DNA of 64,000 bases from JAFIEN01 sp051859505 (GCA_051859505.1 JBHYFN010000005.1:1-64000); one strand, 5' to 3'. Positions 51,366 through 59,146 are shown, counted from the stretch's first letter. Notes: generated by a model from the letters alone, not told the origin. Numbers and translations are program-made.

Positions 51366-52847
51366 ATGGCGCAGGACGGGATTGACGAGGCGACAGAGGG
51401 CAGGGCCGGGGGCGGGGCCGGTCCTGGTGATGCGGCTGACGGCGCGTCCGGTGGTTCGGGCGGGTCGGTCCGTGGCGGCGGCGGCGGCGGCGCCGATCTC
51501 ATGCGGCGGCTTCTGCGCCAACCCGCGCCGCCGCCGGACGACAGCCGGCTTGTGTCCCGGGCGCTGCGGCAGGCCATGGTGCGCGCCGCCGAAACCGCCG
51601 CGGATCTGCAGCTTTCGGTTCTGGGCATCTCGGTCGAGGAGGTGGAACTCGACACGCTGGTTCCGGCTCTGGAAGAGGGGCTGTTGCTGGTGGGCATCGC
51701 GCCGCCGGAGGCAGAGGATCCGGCCGGTTTCGTCGCCATCGACGCCGATACCCGCTCTGCCCTGATCGAGGCGCAGACGCTGGGCCGGCTTCTGCCGCAG
51801 CCGGCCGACCCCCGCCCGCCGACCCGGGCCGATTACGCCATGGCCGAACCGTTTGCCGAAACCCTGCTGGCCCAGATCGCGCTCGAGGCGGCCGCGACGC
51901 CGCTGTCGGGCTGGACCTTGGGCCAGCAGCCCTGCGGCCGTCTGACGGGCGCGCGCGAGGTGGGGTTGCGCCTGAAGGCGGGGGTCTATCGTCAGGTTGC
52001 GCTGACCCTCGATTTTGGCGTCGGGGAACGGCAGGGCAGCCTGCGGCTGGTCCTGCCCGATGCGGGGTCGATGGCCGCGACGGACGGGCCGGCACCTGCG
52101 GCGGATGACAGCTGGCAGCCGCGGCTTCAGGCGGCGGTGATGGGCGCCCGCAGCGAGCTTCGGGCGGTGTTGCACCGGCTGACCATGCCGATCGAACGGG
52201 CAGAGGCGCTGAGGATCGGCGATCTGTTGCCCTTGCCCGGCGTCTCGGTCGCCTCGGTCCAGGTCGAGGCGCTGGACGGCCGGCTCATCGCCCGCGCGCG
52301 GCTGGGGCAGATGTCGGGGATGCGGGCGGTGCGGATCGAATCGCCCGCCGCGGCCCGGATGTCCGAGGTGCCGGCGGTGCCGCGCGTGATGCCGGTGGCG
52401 GCGGGGCCCGAGGGGTCTGCGGAGGCTGCGGGCGGGGCCGTCGCGGCGGATCCGGCACTGCCGGGTTTGCCGGGCGAGGTCGGGTCCGGGCCCGGGGCAG
52501 AGGGAGAGGGGTACGCGTCCTCGGACCCGGATCAGCCGCACGCTGCAGCCAGCGAGGCCGCACCGCCCGGGCCCGTTGGGGCCGAGGCGCCCTCGGCCTT
52601 CCAGCCACCGGGCATGGCGGTGGAGGCCGGGCCAGCCGGGGCCGGTGGCGCCGGGATAAGCGTGGCGCATGACTTGCGGCCCGAGGATCCGCCCGCCGCG
52701 CCCTTTCCCGCCGAGATGCCCGCGACCGCAAGAGCAGGCCGCCGGCGCAGCGACGGCCTTGTCGTTTCGCAGGATGCGGTCGAACGCGGATCGCTGGACC
52801 TGTCGGAAGAGATCGACCTTGCCCGAGGTGGCAGCGGACAGGGCTGA
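51366..52847 (+). CDS. SpoA (FliM/FliN C-terminal) domain protein with disordered tail
   Basis: A 493-residue protein. A Gly-rich N-terminus (about residues 10-42) leads to an alpha/beta core (about 55-275). Then comes a FliM/FliN-type SpoA domain (about 275-325: PIERAEALRIGDLLPLPGV, VEALDGRLIARARLGQM). The rest is Pro/Ala/Gly-rich and probably disordered, except for a short C-terminal DLSEEIDLARG. This layout occurs in Rhodobacterales as 'FliM/FliN family' proteins. No flagellar or type III secretion gene lies nearby, so its partner complex is unclear. Start ATG 51366. Confidence 0.65.
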   Translation: MAQDGIDEATEGRAGGGAGPGDAADGASGGSGGSVRGGGGGGADLMRRLLRQPAPPPDDSRLVSRALRQAMVRAAETAADLQLSVLGISVEEVELDTLVPALEEGLLLVGIAPPEAEDPAGFVAIDADTRSALIEAQTLGRLLPQPADPRPPTRADYAMAEPFAETLLAQIALEAAATPLSGWTLGQQPCGRLTGAREVGLRLKAGVYRQVALTLDFGVGERQGSLRLVLPDAGSMAATDGPAPAADDSWQPRLQAAVMGARSELRAVLHRLTMPIERAEALRIGDLLPLPGVSVASVQVEALDGRLIARARLGQMSGMRAVRIESPAAARMSEVPAVPRVMPVAAGPEGSAEAAGGAVAADPALPGLPGEVGSGPGAEGEGYASSDPDQPHAAASEAAPPGPVGAEAPSAFQPPGMAVEAGPAGAGGAGISVAHDLRPEDPPAAPFPAEMPATARAGRRRSDGLVVSQDAVERGSLDLSEEIDLARGGSGQG

Positions 52848-53148
52848 AACGGCGCGGCGACGGGGGGCCGGATGGGGCCGGGGGTCACGGATCGGCGCTG
52901 TCGCCTTGCGGTGCGGTGGGCCGTGAAGGGCCGTGACGCGCCTCGGGGTGGAGAGGGGCAGTTGCCGCGCCTCTCGCGGGCCGCGTCGCGCTCTGTCCCG
53001 GGGGTTGCGGTGGGGCTGTGGCCTCTGGCCTGTTGCGGCCCGGGGCAGGGTCATGCCTGGTGGCAGTGACCGGGAGCGCAGCCGCGCGCCGATCAGGACG
53101 CGCGGCACGGTCTTCGCATCGGGCGGCCGCTTTGCGCGGCGGCGCCTC
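52848..53148. other. Convergent intergenic spacer
   Basis: This 301-base GC-rich spacer lies between the ends of the SpoA-domain gene and the Blh-like gene. I see no ribosome-binding site, RNA gene or strong terminator in it; open frames here look like chance. Confidence 0.5.
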
Positions 53149-53562
53149 TCAGAGGGAAAGGCGCGGGCGCAGCCCCTCCATGTCATAGCCGGCGCGGGCC
53201 GCGGCCGAGATGATCTCGTCGGCCGACAGCGTTCCGGCCTGCCCCAGCGACCAGACGATGGTCGACCGCGTGCCCGAGGCGCAATAGGCCAGAACCGGTC
53301 CGGCCGAGCCCTCCATCGCGGCCTTCTGGGCTGCGACCATCGCCTCGTTCAGCGTCTGATGCGTCACCGGGTTCTCGACGAAGCGCAGCCCCGCCGCCTC
53401 GGCCGCCGCGCGCATGGCGGCCGCCGACAGTTCGGGCGGCACCTCGGCATCGGGCCGGTTACACAGGATCGTGGTGAACCCCGCCGCGGCGATGGCGCCG
53501 ATATCCTCGGGCGCGATCTGCGGCGATACGGCGTAATCGGGGGTGATCTGTCTGATTTCCAT
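53149..53562 (-). CDS. Blh-like single-domain phosphatase/rhodanese (TIGR01244 family)
   Basis: A 137-residue protein with the cysteine signature CASGTRS (Cys-x5-Arg, PTP-like loop), of the TIGR01244 family. In Xylella and Agrobacterium the Blh protein fuses this domain to a metallo-beta-lactamase persulfide dioxygenase and belongs to the BigR sulfide-detoxification operon. Here only the first half exists. It probably acts as a sulfurtransferase. It is adjacent to YeeE/YedE genes and an SqrR-like sensor, strongly supporting a sulfide role. The start ATG 53562 lies 9 bases after the upstream stop. Confidence 0.85.
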   Translation of the reverse strand: MEIRQITPDYAVSPQIAPEDIGAIAAAGFTTILCNRPDAEVPPELSAAAMRAAAEAAGLRFVENPVTHQTLNEAMVAAQKAAMEGSAGPVLAYCASGTRSTIVWSLGQAGTLSADEIISAAARAGYDMEGLRPRLSL

Positions 53563-53571
53563 GGTCTATCC

Positions 53572-54003
53572 CTAGGTTGCGGGCGAGAATGTGTCGAGTC
53601 TCTGGCGCACTGCGGGGGCGGCCCACATGCCGGCCAGCATCGCCACGAAGAAGGTCAGCCCCCCGATCCCGCCCCAGGACAGCGAGGCGACCGAAGGCCC
53701 CGGGCAGAGGCCCGAGAGGCCCCAGCCCATGCCGAACAGGGTCGAGCCGATCACCAGGTTGCGCCCGACCCTCTGTTCCGGCGGGGCGGGAAAGCTGCCG
53801 CCGACAAGCGGCGCGCGGCCCCGCGTCAGCGCCCATGCGATGGTCATCGGGATGATCGCCCCGCCCATGACGAAGGCCAGCGTCGGATCCCACTGGCCGA
53901 AAATGTCGAGCCAGCCCTGCACCTTGGTCGTGTCGGTCATGCCCGACAGCCACAGGCCGGTGCCGAAGATCGCGCCCGAAAGCGCTGCCAGAAGGTCGCG
54001 CAT
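53572..54003 (-). CDS. YeeE/YedE-like sulfur transporter half (DUF6691 type)
   Basis: A 143-residue integral membrane protein, about four helices, with the sulfur-transport motif GLCPGPSV containing the functional cysteine. Together with the overlapping upstream gene it makes a split YeeE/YedE transporter for reduced sulfur (thiosulfate-type), equivalent to the PMP permease pair of the BigR operon. Its ATG overlaps the upstream stop by one base (TGATG), indicating coupled translation. Confidence 0.88.
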   Translation of the reverse strand: MRDLLAALSGAIFGTGLWLSGMTDTTKVQGWLDIFGQWDPTLAFVMGGAIIPMTIAWALTRGRAPLVGGSFPAPPEQRVGRNLVIGSTLFGMGWGLSGLCPGPSVASLSWGGIGGLTFFVAMLAGMWAAPAVRQRLDTFSPAT

Positions 54004-54428
54004 CAGATCACCCCCAGAACATGGCGGAACAGGACCATCGCGATCCCGCCCGCACCGATATAGAAGACGGTCGCCACCATGCCGCGCAGCGACAGCCGCG
54101 AGATGCCGCAGACCCCGTGACCCGAGGTACATCCATTGGCCAGCCGCGTGCCGATCCCGACCAGAAGCCCCGCTGCGACCAGCACCACGAGGTTGCTGGT
54201 CACGTTGGTCTCGGCCCCGCCGGCCAGATAGACGAGGATGGCCGGCACCAGAAACAGCCCCGCCACGAAGAACATCCGTTCCCGCGCCTGCGACCCGGCG
54301 CTGCCATCGACAAGGCCGCCAATGATGCCCGACGCGCCCATGATTCGTCCGTTGCCCAGCAGGTAGATTGCCCCGGCCAGCCCGATGAGCCCCCCGCCGG
54401 CGAGGCCCCAAAGCCAATCCTGTTCCAT
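54003..54428 (-). CDS. YeeE/YedE family protein, first half
   Basis: A 141-residue membrane protein with about four helices and the cysteine motif GCTSGHGVCGIS, typical of the first half of YeeE/YedE transporters. It is the first gene of a three-gene operon: this gene, its partner at 53572 and Blh at 53149. It is divergent from the SqrR-like regulator, and a perfect palindrome lies in the shared promoter region. Predicted to import or export reduced sulfur species. Confidence 0.88.
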   Translation of the reverse strand: MEQDWLWGLAGGGLIGLAGAIYLLGNGRIMGASGIIGGLVDGSAGSQARERMFFVAGLFLVPAILVYLAGGAETNVTSNLVVLVAAGLLVGIGTRLANGCTSGHGVCGISRLSLRGMVATVFYIGAGGIAMVLFRHVLGVI

Positions 54429-54546
54429 CTCGATCCCTTTTCCTCGGGGGGCCGTCGGGGGCCCCGATCCTGATCCCCGGGGCCCTGCCCGGAGCGGCGG
54501 ACCTGTGTGGTCCGCCGAACCCGGCCAGACATAATGGATCCGGAAA

Positions 54547-54566
54547 ACATTTCAAGATTGAAATGT
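54547..54566. promoter_or_regulatory. Operator palindrome of the SqrR/BigR-like regulator
   Basis: ACATTTCAAGATTGAAATGT has two perfect 9-base arms around a 2-base centre. It lies 26 bases before the regulator start and about 118 bases before the YeeE start, so one repressor could control both directions. Confidence 0.75.
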
Positions 54567-54592
54567 GATGGCGCCCGTGATACATCAGGGCC

Positions 54593-54925
54593 ATGACGAT
54601 GGATCCCAATGTGATAGATCCCGAGGCGCTTGACAGGGCGGCGACGGAAGCTGCTGAAATGCTTAAGGTTCTTGCGAACCCGGCGCGACTCAGGCTGCTT
54701 TGCGCCCTCCTGCCCGGAGAGCGCTGTGTGGGCGAGCTTGAAGACGCGCTGGGGGCCAGCCAGTCCTATGTCTCGGGGCAGCTGGCGCGGATGCGCGCCG
54801 AGGGGCTGGTCACCTGCGACCGGGAGGGGCGCACGATCCGCTACCGGCTTGCCGATCCGCGGCTCGGCCCGATCCTCGAACGGCTTTACGAGGTGTTTTG
54901 CGTGGATGTCAAAGACGTGAGTTGA
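54593..54925 (+). CDS. sqrR: ArsR-family persulfide sensor (SqrR/BigR-like)
   Basis: A 110-residue winged-helix repressor. Recognition helix region: GASQSYVSGQLARMRAEG. Two cysteines, Cys37 (LLCALL) and Cys103 (VFCVD), are 66 residues apart, the same spacing as the persulfide-sensing pairs of SqrR (41/107) and BigR (42/108). These form a tetrasulfide bridge on exposure to sulfane sulfur and release DNA. Two further cysteines (45 and 75) are present. Divergent YeeE/YedE and Blh genes are the expected targets. Confidence 0.88.
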   Translation: MTMDPNVIDPEALDRAATEAAEMLKVLANPARLRLLCALLPGERCVGELEDALGASQSYVSGQLARMRAEGLVTCDREGRTIRYRLADPRLGPILERLYEVFCVDVKDVS

Positions 54926-54935
54926 CGTGGATCAA
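54922..54935. promoter_or_regulatory. FNR/FnrL-like box
   Basis: TTGACGTGGATCAA matches the FnrL-type consensus TTGA(T/C)-N4-ATCAA with one variant base. It overlaps the end of the regulator gene and lies about 55 bases before the start of the following small gene, a suitable activator position. Confidence 0.55.
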
Positions 54936-54988
54936 GGCCCCTTTCCGGGAAGCTGTCACTCTGGGGACAGTTCCGAGGAGGGCCTCAG

Positions 54989-55390
54989 ATGTCGATCGAT
55001 CATTTCAGTCACGTCTGGATGGAAGCGGCTCAATCGGTTGACCAGGAGTCAGCCGAGGACAGGGGTCCGGATCGCGAAGCGCAATACGTTTCCTCGAGAG
55101 GCACCGGAGCGAACGGGGCGGGAAAGGCTGCGGACTGGTCCCGCCGGAGTGCCGCCGGAGCAAGGCTGCAGTCGGATCCGCCCTCGGAAACAACCTTGTC
55201 GCGGGTGACGCGGCTGCGCCTGCAGGCCGCCATTGCCGCCCTGGCGCATGACGGAACGGTTGCGCGGGCCGTGGCCGGAGAGATCGGCTCGGCCAAGGCG
55301 ACGGCGCCGCGGCCACCCCGGGCGCGCTGGTCGCGCGCATGGCCCGTCGCGGCAAATGGCGGCTGGCCGGACTTCCCCCCCGAAGAGTGA
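54989..55390 (+). CDS. Unknown small protein after an FNR-like box
   Basis: A possible 133-residue protein, starting at an ATG preceded by GAGGAGGG. It is predicted to be polar, mostly helical in the middle (TRLRLQAAIAALAHDGTVARAVAGEI), with no signal peptide, membrane helix or recognisable motif. Base composition is similar to neighbours, so coding is not certain. The good ribosome-binding site and the FNR-like box upstream argue that it may be expressed, possibly under low oxygen. Confidence 0.4.
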   Translation: MSIDHFSHVWMEAAQSVDQESAEDRGPDREAQYVSSRGTGANGAGKAADWSRRSAAGARLQSDPPSETTLSRVTRLRLQAAIAALAHDGTVARAVAGEIGSAKATAPRPPRARWSRAWPVAANGGWPDFPPEE

Positions 55391-55500
55391 GCGGGCGTAT
55401 TGGGGCGTATTCGGGCGATGTCGGGCGCCGGGGGGGTGTCCCGGCTGGGCCTTGCATCTCGACTGGTGCGTCCTGGGCGGCGGCTGTCGTCCGGACGGGC

Positions 55501-55529
55501 TTGGCGGAGGCCTTGCCACTTGCCATAGT
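55501..55529 (+). promoter_or_regulatory. Possible sigma-70 promoter before the hydratase-like gene
   Basis: TTGGCG (55501-55506) and CATAGT (55524-55529) are separated by 17 bases, ending 21 bases before the start codon of the following gene. Both hexamers match consensus at four of six positions. Confidence 0.35.
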
Positions 55530-55550
55530 CCGCGCAGGACGGGGGGCAGG

Positions 55551-56987
55551 ATGGACGCACAGGTCAAGCTCGAGCGGGACGAGGGGATCGCGATCCTGAC
55601 ACTTGCTGCGGCGCCGGCGAATGTCCTGCGTCGTCAGGTGGTTGCAGAGCTGCGCGCAAAGCTTGGCGCGCTGTTGGCCGATGCCGGGGCGCGCGGTCTG
55701 GAGGCGCTCGTTCTGGCGGCCGAGGGGCGCTATTTCTCGGCCGGGGCGGATCTGCGCGAGCTGGACTGGCGACAGGGGCAGGGGCCGGGGTCGCTGGCCG
55801 ATCTGTGCGGGATGATCGAAGCGGCGCCCGTTCCGGTCGTGGCGGCGCTGCAGGGGCCGGCGCTGGGGGCGGGGGCCGAACTGGCGCTGGCGGCGCATTA
55901 CCGTGTGGCCGGGGCGCAGGCGCGCATCGGCTTTCCCGAGATCGGCCTCGGGCTTCTGCCGATGGCGGGGGGTGGGCAAAGGCTCGCGCGCTGGGTCGGT
56001 GCGGAGCGGGCGCTGGACATGCTGCTGGGCGGGCGCGCGGTCCCGGGAGAGGTGGCTGCCGGCTGCGGTCTGGTCGATCTGCTGACCGAGGGGCCGGCGC
56101 GCGAGGTGGCGGTGGCTTTCGCGCGCCGGGCGCTGGTCGAGGGGCTGGGCCCGCGCCCGGCGATGGCAGAGCGGCGGGTCTTCGGCCCGGGCGGATCCTG
56201 GCAGGAGGCGGTTGCCCGGCGCCGTGCGGGCCTGACGGCGCGCGCGCTTGCGGCCGAAGGCGCGGCGATCGACTGTGTCGAGGCGGCCCCGCTCCTGCCC
56301 GCCGCCGCCGCCCTGACCTTCGAGGCGGAGGCGGCCGCTGCGGCGGCGTCCGAACCGGCGGCGCGGGCGCTGCGTCATGTCTTCGAGGCGGAAAGGCGCG
56401 CGGTTCCGGCCTTTCTGAGCCGCGTAGAGGGGCGGCTGGTGGCCACGGTCGAGGGGCGCGGCCTCGCGGCGATGCTGCGGTCCGGGGCAGAGGACGCGGT
56501 GGCCGCGATCGTGGCGCAGGGGTATCCACAGGAAGCGGTGCGGGAGGTAGCGCTGCGGCAGGGTATCGCCGCCGTGCCGGGGTTGGGGGCGCTGGCACCG
56601 GAGCAGGGCGAAACGGGGCAGAGCGCGGGCGAAGCGGGGCTTTCCGATGCGGAGGGCCGGTTGATCTGGCGCCGTTTCCTTGGCGCCGTGGCCGGGCAGG
56701 GCGCGGAGCTGTGTGACCGCGGGCTTGCGCCGGATCCGGCGGTGGTGGATGCGCTTTGGGTGCATCATCTGGGCTGGCCGGCCCGCGGCGGTGGCCCGCT
56801 CTGGGCGGCGCAGGAGGAGGGGCTGCTGGGCCTTCTGCGCGACATGGAGCGATGGTCGGGCGAGGATCCCCTGTGGCAGGCGCCGGTCCTGATGCGCCGT
56901 GCGGCGCTTGAAAGCGGGGGCTGGGCGGCGGCGGCCCTCGCGCAGAGGGCGCCCGCCGGTCCGGCAGGCGCCGGGTCGGGCGGTTGA
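55551..56987 (+). CDS. Enoyl-CoA hydratase-like protein lacking the NAD-binding domain of FadB/FadJ
   Basis: A 478-residue protein. Residues 1-190 form a crotonase fold with oxyanion-hole motifs (YFSAGADLREL, LGAGAELALAAHYRVA) and EIGLGLLPMAGGGQRLARW. The next part, to about residue 300, resembles the linker of FadB/FadJ (AALTFEAEAAAAAASEPAARALRHVFEAER). The Rossmann NAD domain (GxGxxG) expected after it is missing. The rest (about 300-470) resembles only the C-terminal hydroxyacyl-CoA dehydrogenase helices. It therefore cannot oxidise hydroxyacyl-CoA on its own. Start ATG 55551, GGGGGCAGG upstream. Confidence 0.7.
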   Translation: MDAQVKLERDEGIAILTLAAAPANVLRRQVVAELRAKLGALLADAGARGLEALVLAAEGRYFSAGADLRELDWRQGQGPGSLADLCGMIEAAPVPVVAALQGPALGAGAELALAAHYRVAGAQARIGFPEIGLGLLPMAGGGQRLARWVGAERALDMLLGGRAVPGEVAAGCGLVDLLTEGPAREVAVAFARRALVEGLGPRPAMAERRVFGPGGSWQEAVARRRAGLTARALAAEGAAIDCVEAAPLLPAAAALTFEAEAAAAAASEPAARALRHVFEAERRAVPAFLSRVEGRLVATVEGRGLAAMLRSGAEDAVAAIVAQGYPQEAVREVALRQGIAAVPGLGALAPEQGETGQSAGEAGLSDAEGRLIWRRFLGAVAGQGAELCDRGLAPDPAVVDALWVHHLGWPARGGGPLWAAQEEGLLGLLRDMERWSGEDPLWQAPVLMRRAALESGGWAAAALAQRAPAGPAGAGSGG

Positions 56988-57008
56988 GCGCGACCTCGGA
57001 CCGGGGGA

Positions 57009-57053
57009 CCGAGATTTTGTCCAAAATCTCGGCCGGAAATTTTGAATTTCCGG
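57009..57053. repeat. AT-core palindromes (dispersed family, copy 5)
   Basis: Two hairpins lie back to back: CCGAGATTTTG-tc-CAAAATCTCGG (57009-57032) and CCGGAAATT-ttg-AATTTCCGG (57033-57053). They sit in the gap between the convergent hydratase-like and small membrane-protein genes, as expected of a bidirectional terminator. Confidence 0.8.
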
Positions 57054-57063
57054 GGTCCCGCCC

Positions 57064-57279
57064 TTAGCCCAGCATGATCCCAAGGACGACCAGCATAAGG
57101 CCGATCACCGACAGGAACAGCGCCCCCAGATTGACCGGCAGAACCCGGGCCAGTCTTTCGCGCAGCACCTCGTCGGCAAGGCCGGCGCGGCGCAGGCGGA
57201 GCAGTCTCACGATGGTCCAGCCCAGCCCTGCCACACCCAGAAGGGTCACGCCCGCTCCGATCCAGATCAAGGCTTCCAT
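57064..57279 (-). CDS. Small two-pass membrane protein (71 residues)
   Basis: A 71-residue protein with two hydrophobic segments (about residues 3-25 and 49-70) and a basic loop between them (RLLRLRRAGLADEVLRERLARVLPVNLG). The start ATG 57279 follows GGGAGCGGCGG. It may be a conserved Rhodobacterales membrane peptide. No function suggested. Confidence 0.6.
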   Translation of the reverse strand: MEALIWIGAGVTLLGVAGLGWTIVRLLRLRRAGLADEVLRERLARVLPVNLGALFLSVIGLMLVVLGIMLG

Positions 57280-57421
57280 CCGCCGCTCCCGATACCGCTG
57301 CCGCCGGCCCGGCCCTAGTCCGGTCCTGCCCCGGGTGCAAGTCTTGCGGCAGCGCGGGCCAGCCGCTAGGGAGGGGCGAGCAGAGGGTCGCAAGGCGATC
57401 CGGACCGACAGGAGGCGCACC

Positions 57422-57691
57422 ATGCCCGCAGATATGACCATGGATGTGACTGGGCAGGCGTCCAGTGCAGCCGGTGAGGAAATCCGCCAGTTCATCGAAC
57501 GTTACGAGCGGCTCGAGGCCGAGAAGAAGGACATCGCCGACCAGATGAAGGAGGTCATGGCCGAGGCCAAGGGGCGCGGCTATGACACCAAGGTCCTGCG
57601 CAAGGTGATCGCCCTGCGCAAGCGCGATGCCGATGACATCGCCGAGGAAGAGGCCGTGCTGGAGATGTACAAGGCCGCGCTGGGCATGTGA
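57422..57691 (+). CDS. gapR: GapR (DUF2312) nucleoid-associated protein
   Basis: An 89-residue mostly helical protein with the DUF2312 signature (LRQFIERYERLEAEKKDIADQ-like region and KVLRKVIALRKRD). In Caulobacter GapR binds overtwisted, AT-rich DNA and helps topoisomerases ahead of replication forks and transcription. The ATG at 57422 follows GGAGGCGCACC. It is convergent with the next gene. In this GC-rich genome its AT-rich target sites would be scarce, which makes the AT-core palindromes of interest. Confidence 0.93.
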   Translation: MPADMTMDVTGQASSAAGEEIRQFIERYERLEAEKKDIADQMKEVMAEAKGRGYDTKVLRKVIALRKRDADDIAEEEAVLEMYKAALGM

Positions 57692-57771
57692 TGGCGCTCG
57701 GGTCCTTGCGGACCTCCGTCATCGCACCGGCCTTCAGCGGGGTGCTGTGGCGCGCGGCCACTCGGGCGTGA

Positions 57772-58719
57772 TCAGGCGGCGATGAACTCCACCCCCTCCA
57801 TCGCGGCGATGAGGGCGAGATCGGCCTCGTAGAGGCGGGTCAGCTCTTCGACGAGGGCCATGTCCCAGCCGGGCAGGTCGATCTCCTGTTCGATTTCCTC
57901 AGGCAGGGCGTATTTGTCGAGGAAGGCGCCGATCACGAGGCGGGTCTGGGTTTCGGACTGGCCGGGGTGGCTTTTCACATAGGACAGGAGCCGCGCCAGC
58001 CCCTCGGGGCTCATCGCGGTGGCGAGCATGTCCCAGGCGCCGGACATCAGTTCGGCGGGTGCTTCGGTCGGGGTTCTGTTCGCGCCACCCTCGCCGCCGG
58101 GCGCTGCGCCGGACAAACCGGGCCCGTCGCGCCCGGCCAGCCGGCGCAGCAGGCTGTTCCAGATCAGCAGCGTATCCTCGGTGCACCAGACGGTCAGCCG
58201 GGCGTCGGGCGCGGCGTTGCGCAGGCGCAGGACCAGGTCGGACCAGCGAATCTGTCGGGGGTCGATGCCGTGGAGGAAATCCTCGAACCCCAGTTCCGGG
58301 GCCTGTTCCCAGGCCGCCGGAATGAAGGTTGCGGGGTTGCGCAGGGCCAGGCACAGCTCGAGATCGTCCTCGGCGAAGATCGCGTCGAGAGCGGCCAGCT
58401 TGGTGCGGGCCTGCGGATAGAACTGGCGCCCGTCGAAGATCCGCGAGGGCAGGGACAGGAAGGCCTGATTGCTCATCACCACGCGCTCCGGCTTCTGGCG
58501 GGCGCCACCCGCCTCGACCTGGACATCGGGGGGGCGGGGGGGGGGGGTGGCGGGGCCGGGGCCGAGGGACTGGATTGTCTCGCGCAGGATCTTGCGATAG
58601 CGGCCGGGGCCGGGCACTGCGACGCCCTCGCGCCCGAGGCTGTCGACATCCTTCATCAGCGAGCGCAGCAGGCGGTCGCCGTCGGTGCAGTTTGCCCCGA
58701 GGTAGAAGACGATCTGCAT
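57772..58719 (-). CDS. Uncharacterised protein (MQIVFYLGAN family)
   Basis: A 315-residue soluble protein starting MQIVFYLGANCTDGDRLL, a beginning seen in Rhodobacterales proteins of unknown function with a weak resemblance to sulfotransferase or glycosyltransferase-like folds. A conserved-looking RPLPG-type loop (VPGPGRYRKIL) and aromatic-rich stretches follow; a variable Gly-rich insert lies near residue 205. It has no signal peptide or membrane helix. Start ATG 58719. A function cannot be assigned. Confidence 0.65.
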   Translation of the reverse strand: MQIVFYLGANCTDGDRLLRSLMKDVDSLGREGVAVPGPGRYRKILRETIQSLGPGPATPPPRPPDVQVEAGGARQKPERVVMSNQAFLSLPSRIFDGRQFYPQARTKLAALDAIFAEDDLELCLALRNPATFIPAAWEQAPELGFEDFLHGIDPRQIRWSDLVLRLRNAAPDARLTVWCTEDTLLIWNSLLRRLAGRDGPGLSGAAPGGEGGANRTPTEAPAELMSGAWDMLATAMSPEGLARLLSYVKSHPGQSETQTRLVIGAFLDKYALPEEIEQEIDLPGWDMALVEELTRLYEADLALIAAMEGVEFIAA

Positions 58720-59146
58720 GGCTGCGACCCCGCGGAACTGTTGACCCACTTTCGACCCGTTCGTCGCGGCACACTACCGCCGGGCGCAGGGGCTGGCAAA
58801 CCGCTTTGGGGACAGGGCGACCCCCCGCGACAGGACAGATGGCCGCGCCCGGGTGGGGGCGTCGGAGGGCGCGTCGGAGGGCGCGTCGGGCGCGCGCCTC
58901 GGGGGCCACTTCCGGGGGCCGCTTCGGGGGTCCGCTCCCGGGGGGCGCTCCCGGGGGGTGTGCCGATCCGGGGCGATCAGGGCCGCTCCGAGCGGGGCCG
59001 AGCGGGGCCGAGCGGGGCCGGGCCTCCGCGGGGCGCGATTCCTTAACAAATCGTGAAAACATCATGCCTCTGCCGCGGCGGCGCCCCGGTTCTGCCCCGA
59101 TTGCTCGTGAGGGTTGAGCGCAGCAAGCCGAAACGGAGGCACCAGA
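58720..59146. other. 427-base divergent intergenic region with tandem repeats
   Basis: The region between two divergent genes holds 12-base repeats (58861-58896: GTCGGAGGGCGC twice and GTCGGGCGCGCG), C/G-rich repeats of about 13 bases, and three copies of GAGCGGGGCC at 58990-59019. AT-rich TTAACAAATCGTGAAAA near 59043 may be part of a promoter for the 59147 gene. No gene is supported here. Confidence 0.5.
58861..58896. repeat. 12-bp-period tandem repeat (locus 4)
   Basis: Three 12-base units: GTCGGAGGGCGC, GTCGGAGGGCGC and GTCGGGCGCGCG. Same period as the arrays at 3059, 14944, 38794 and 62399, but with a less similar core. Confidence 0.6.

Noticed and set aside
52669..53069. Open frames in the spacer between the SpoA-domain gene and the Blh-like gene
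   Set aside because: Short, overlapping, no ribosome-binding sites and high-Arg/Gly composition; most likely chance in GC-rich DNA.
57701..57714. Possible terminator GGTCC-ttgc-GGACC after gapR
   Set aside because: The stem is only five bases with no T-run; kept out of the feature list as too weak.
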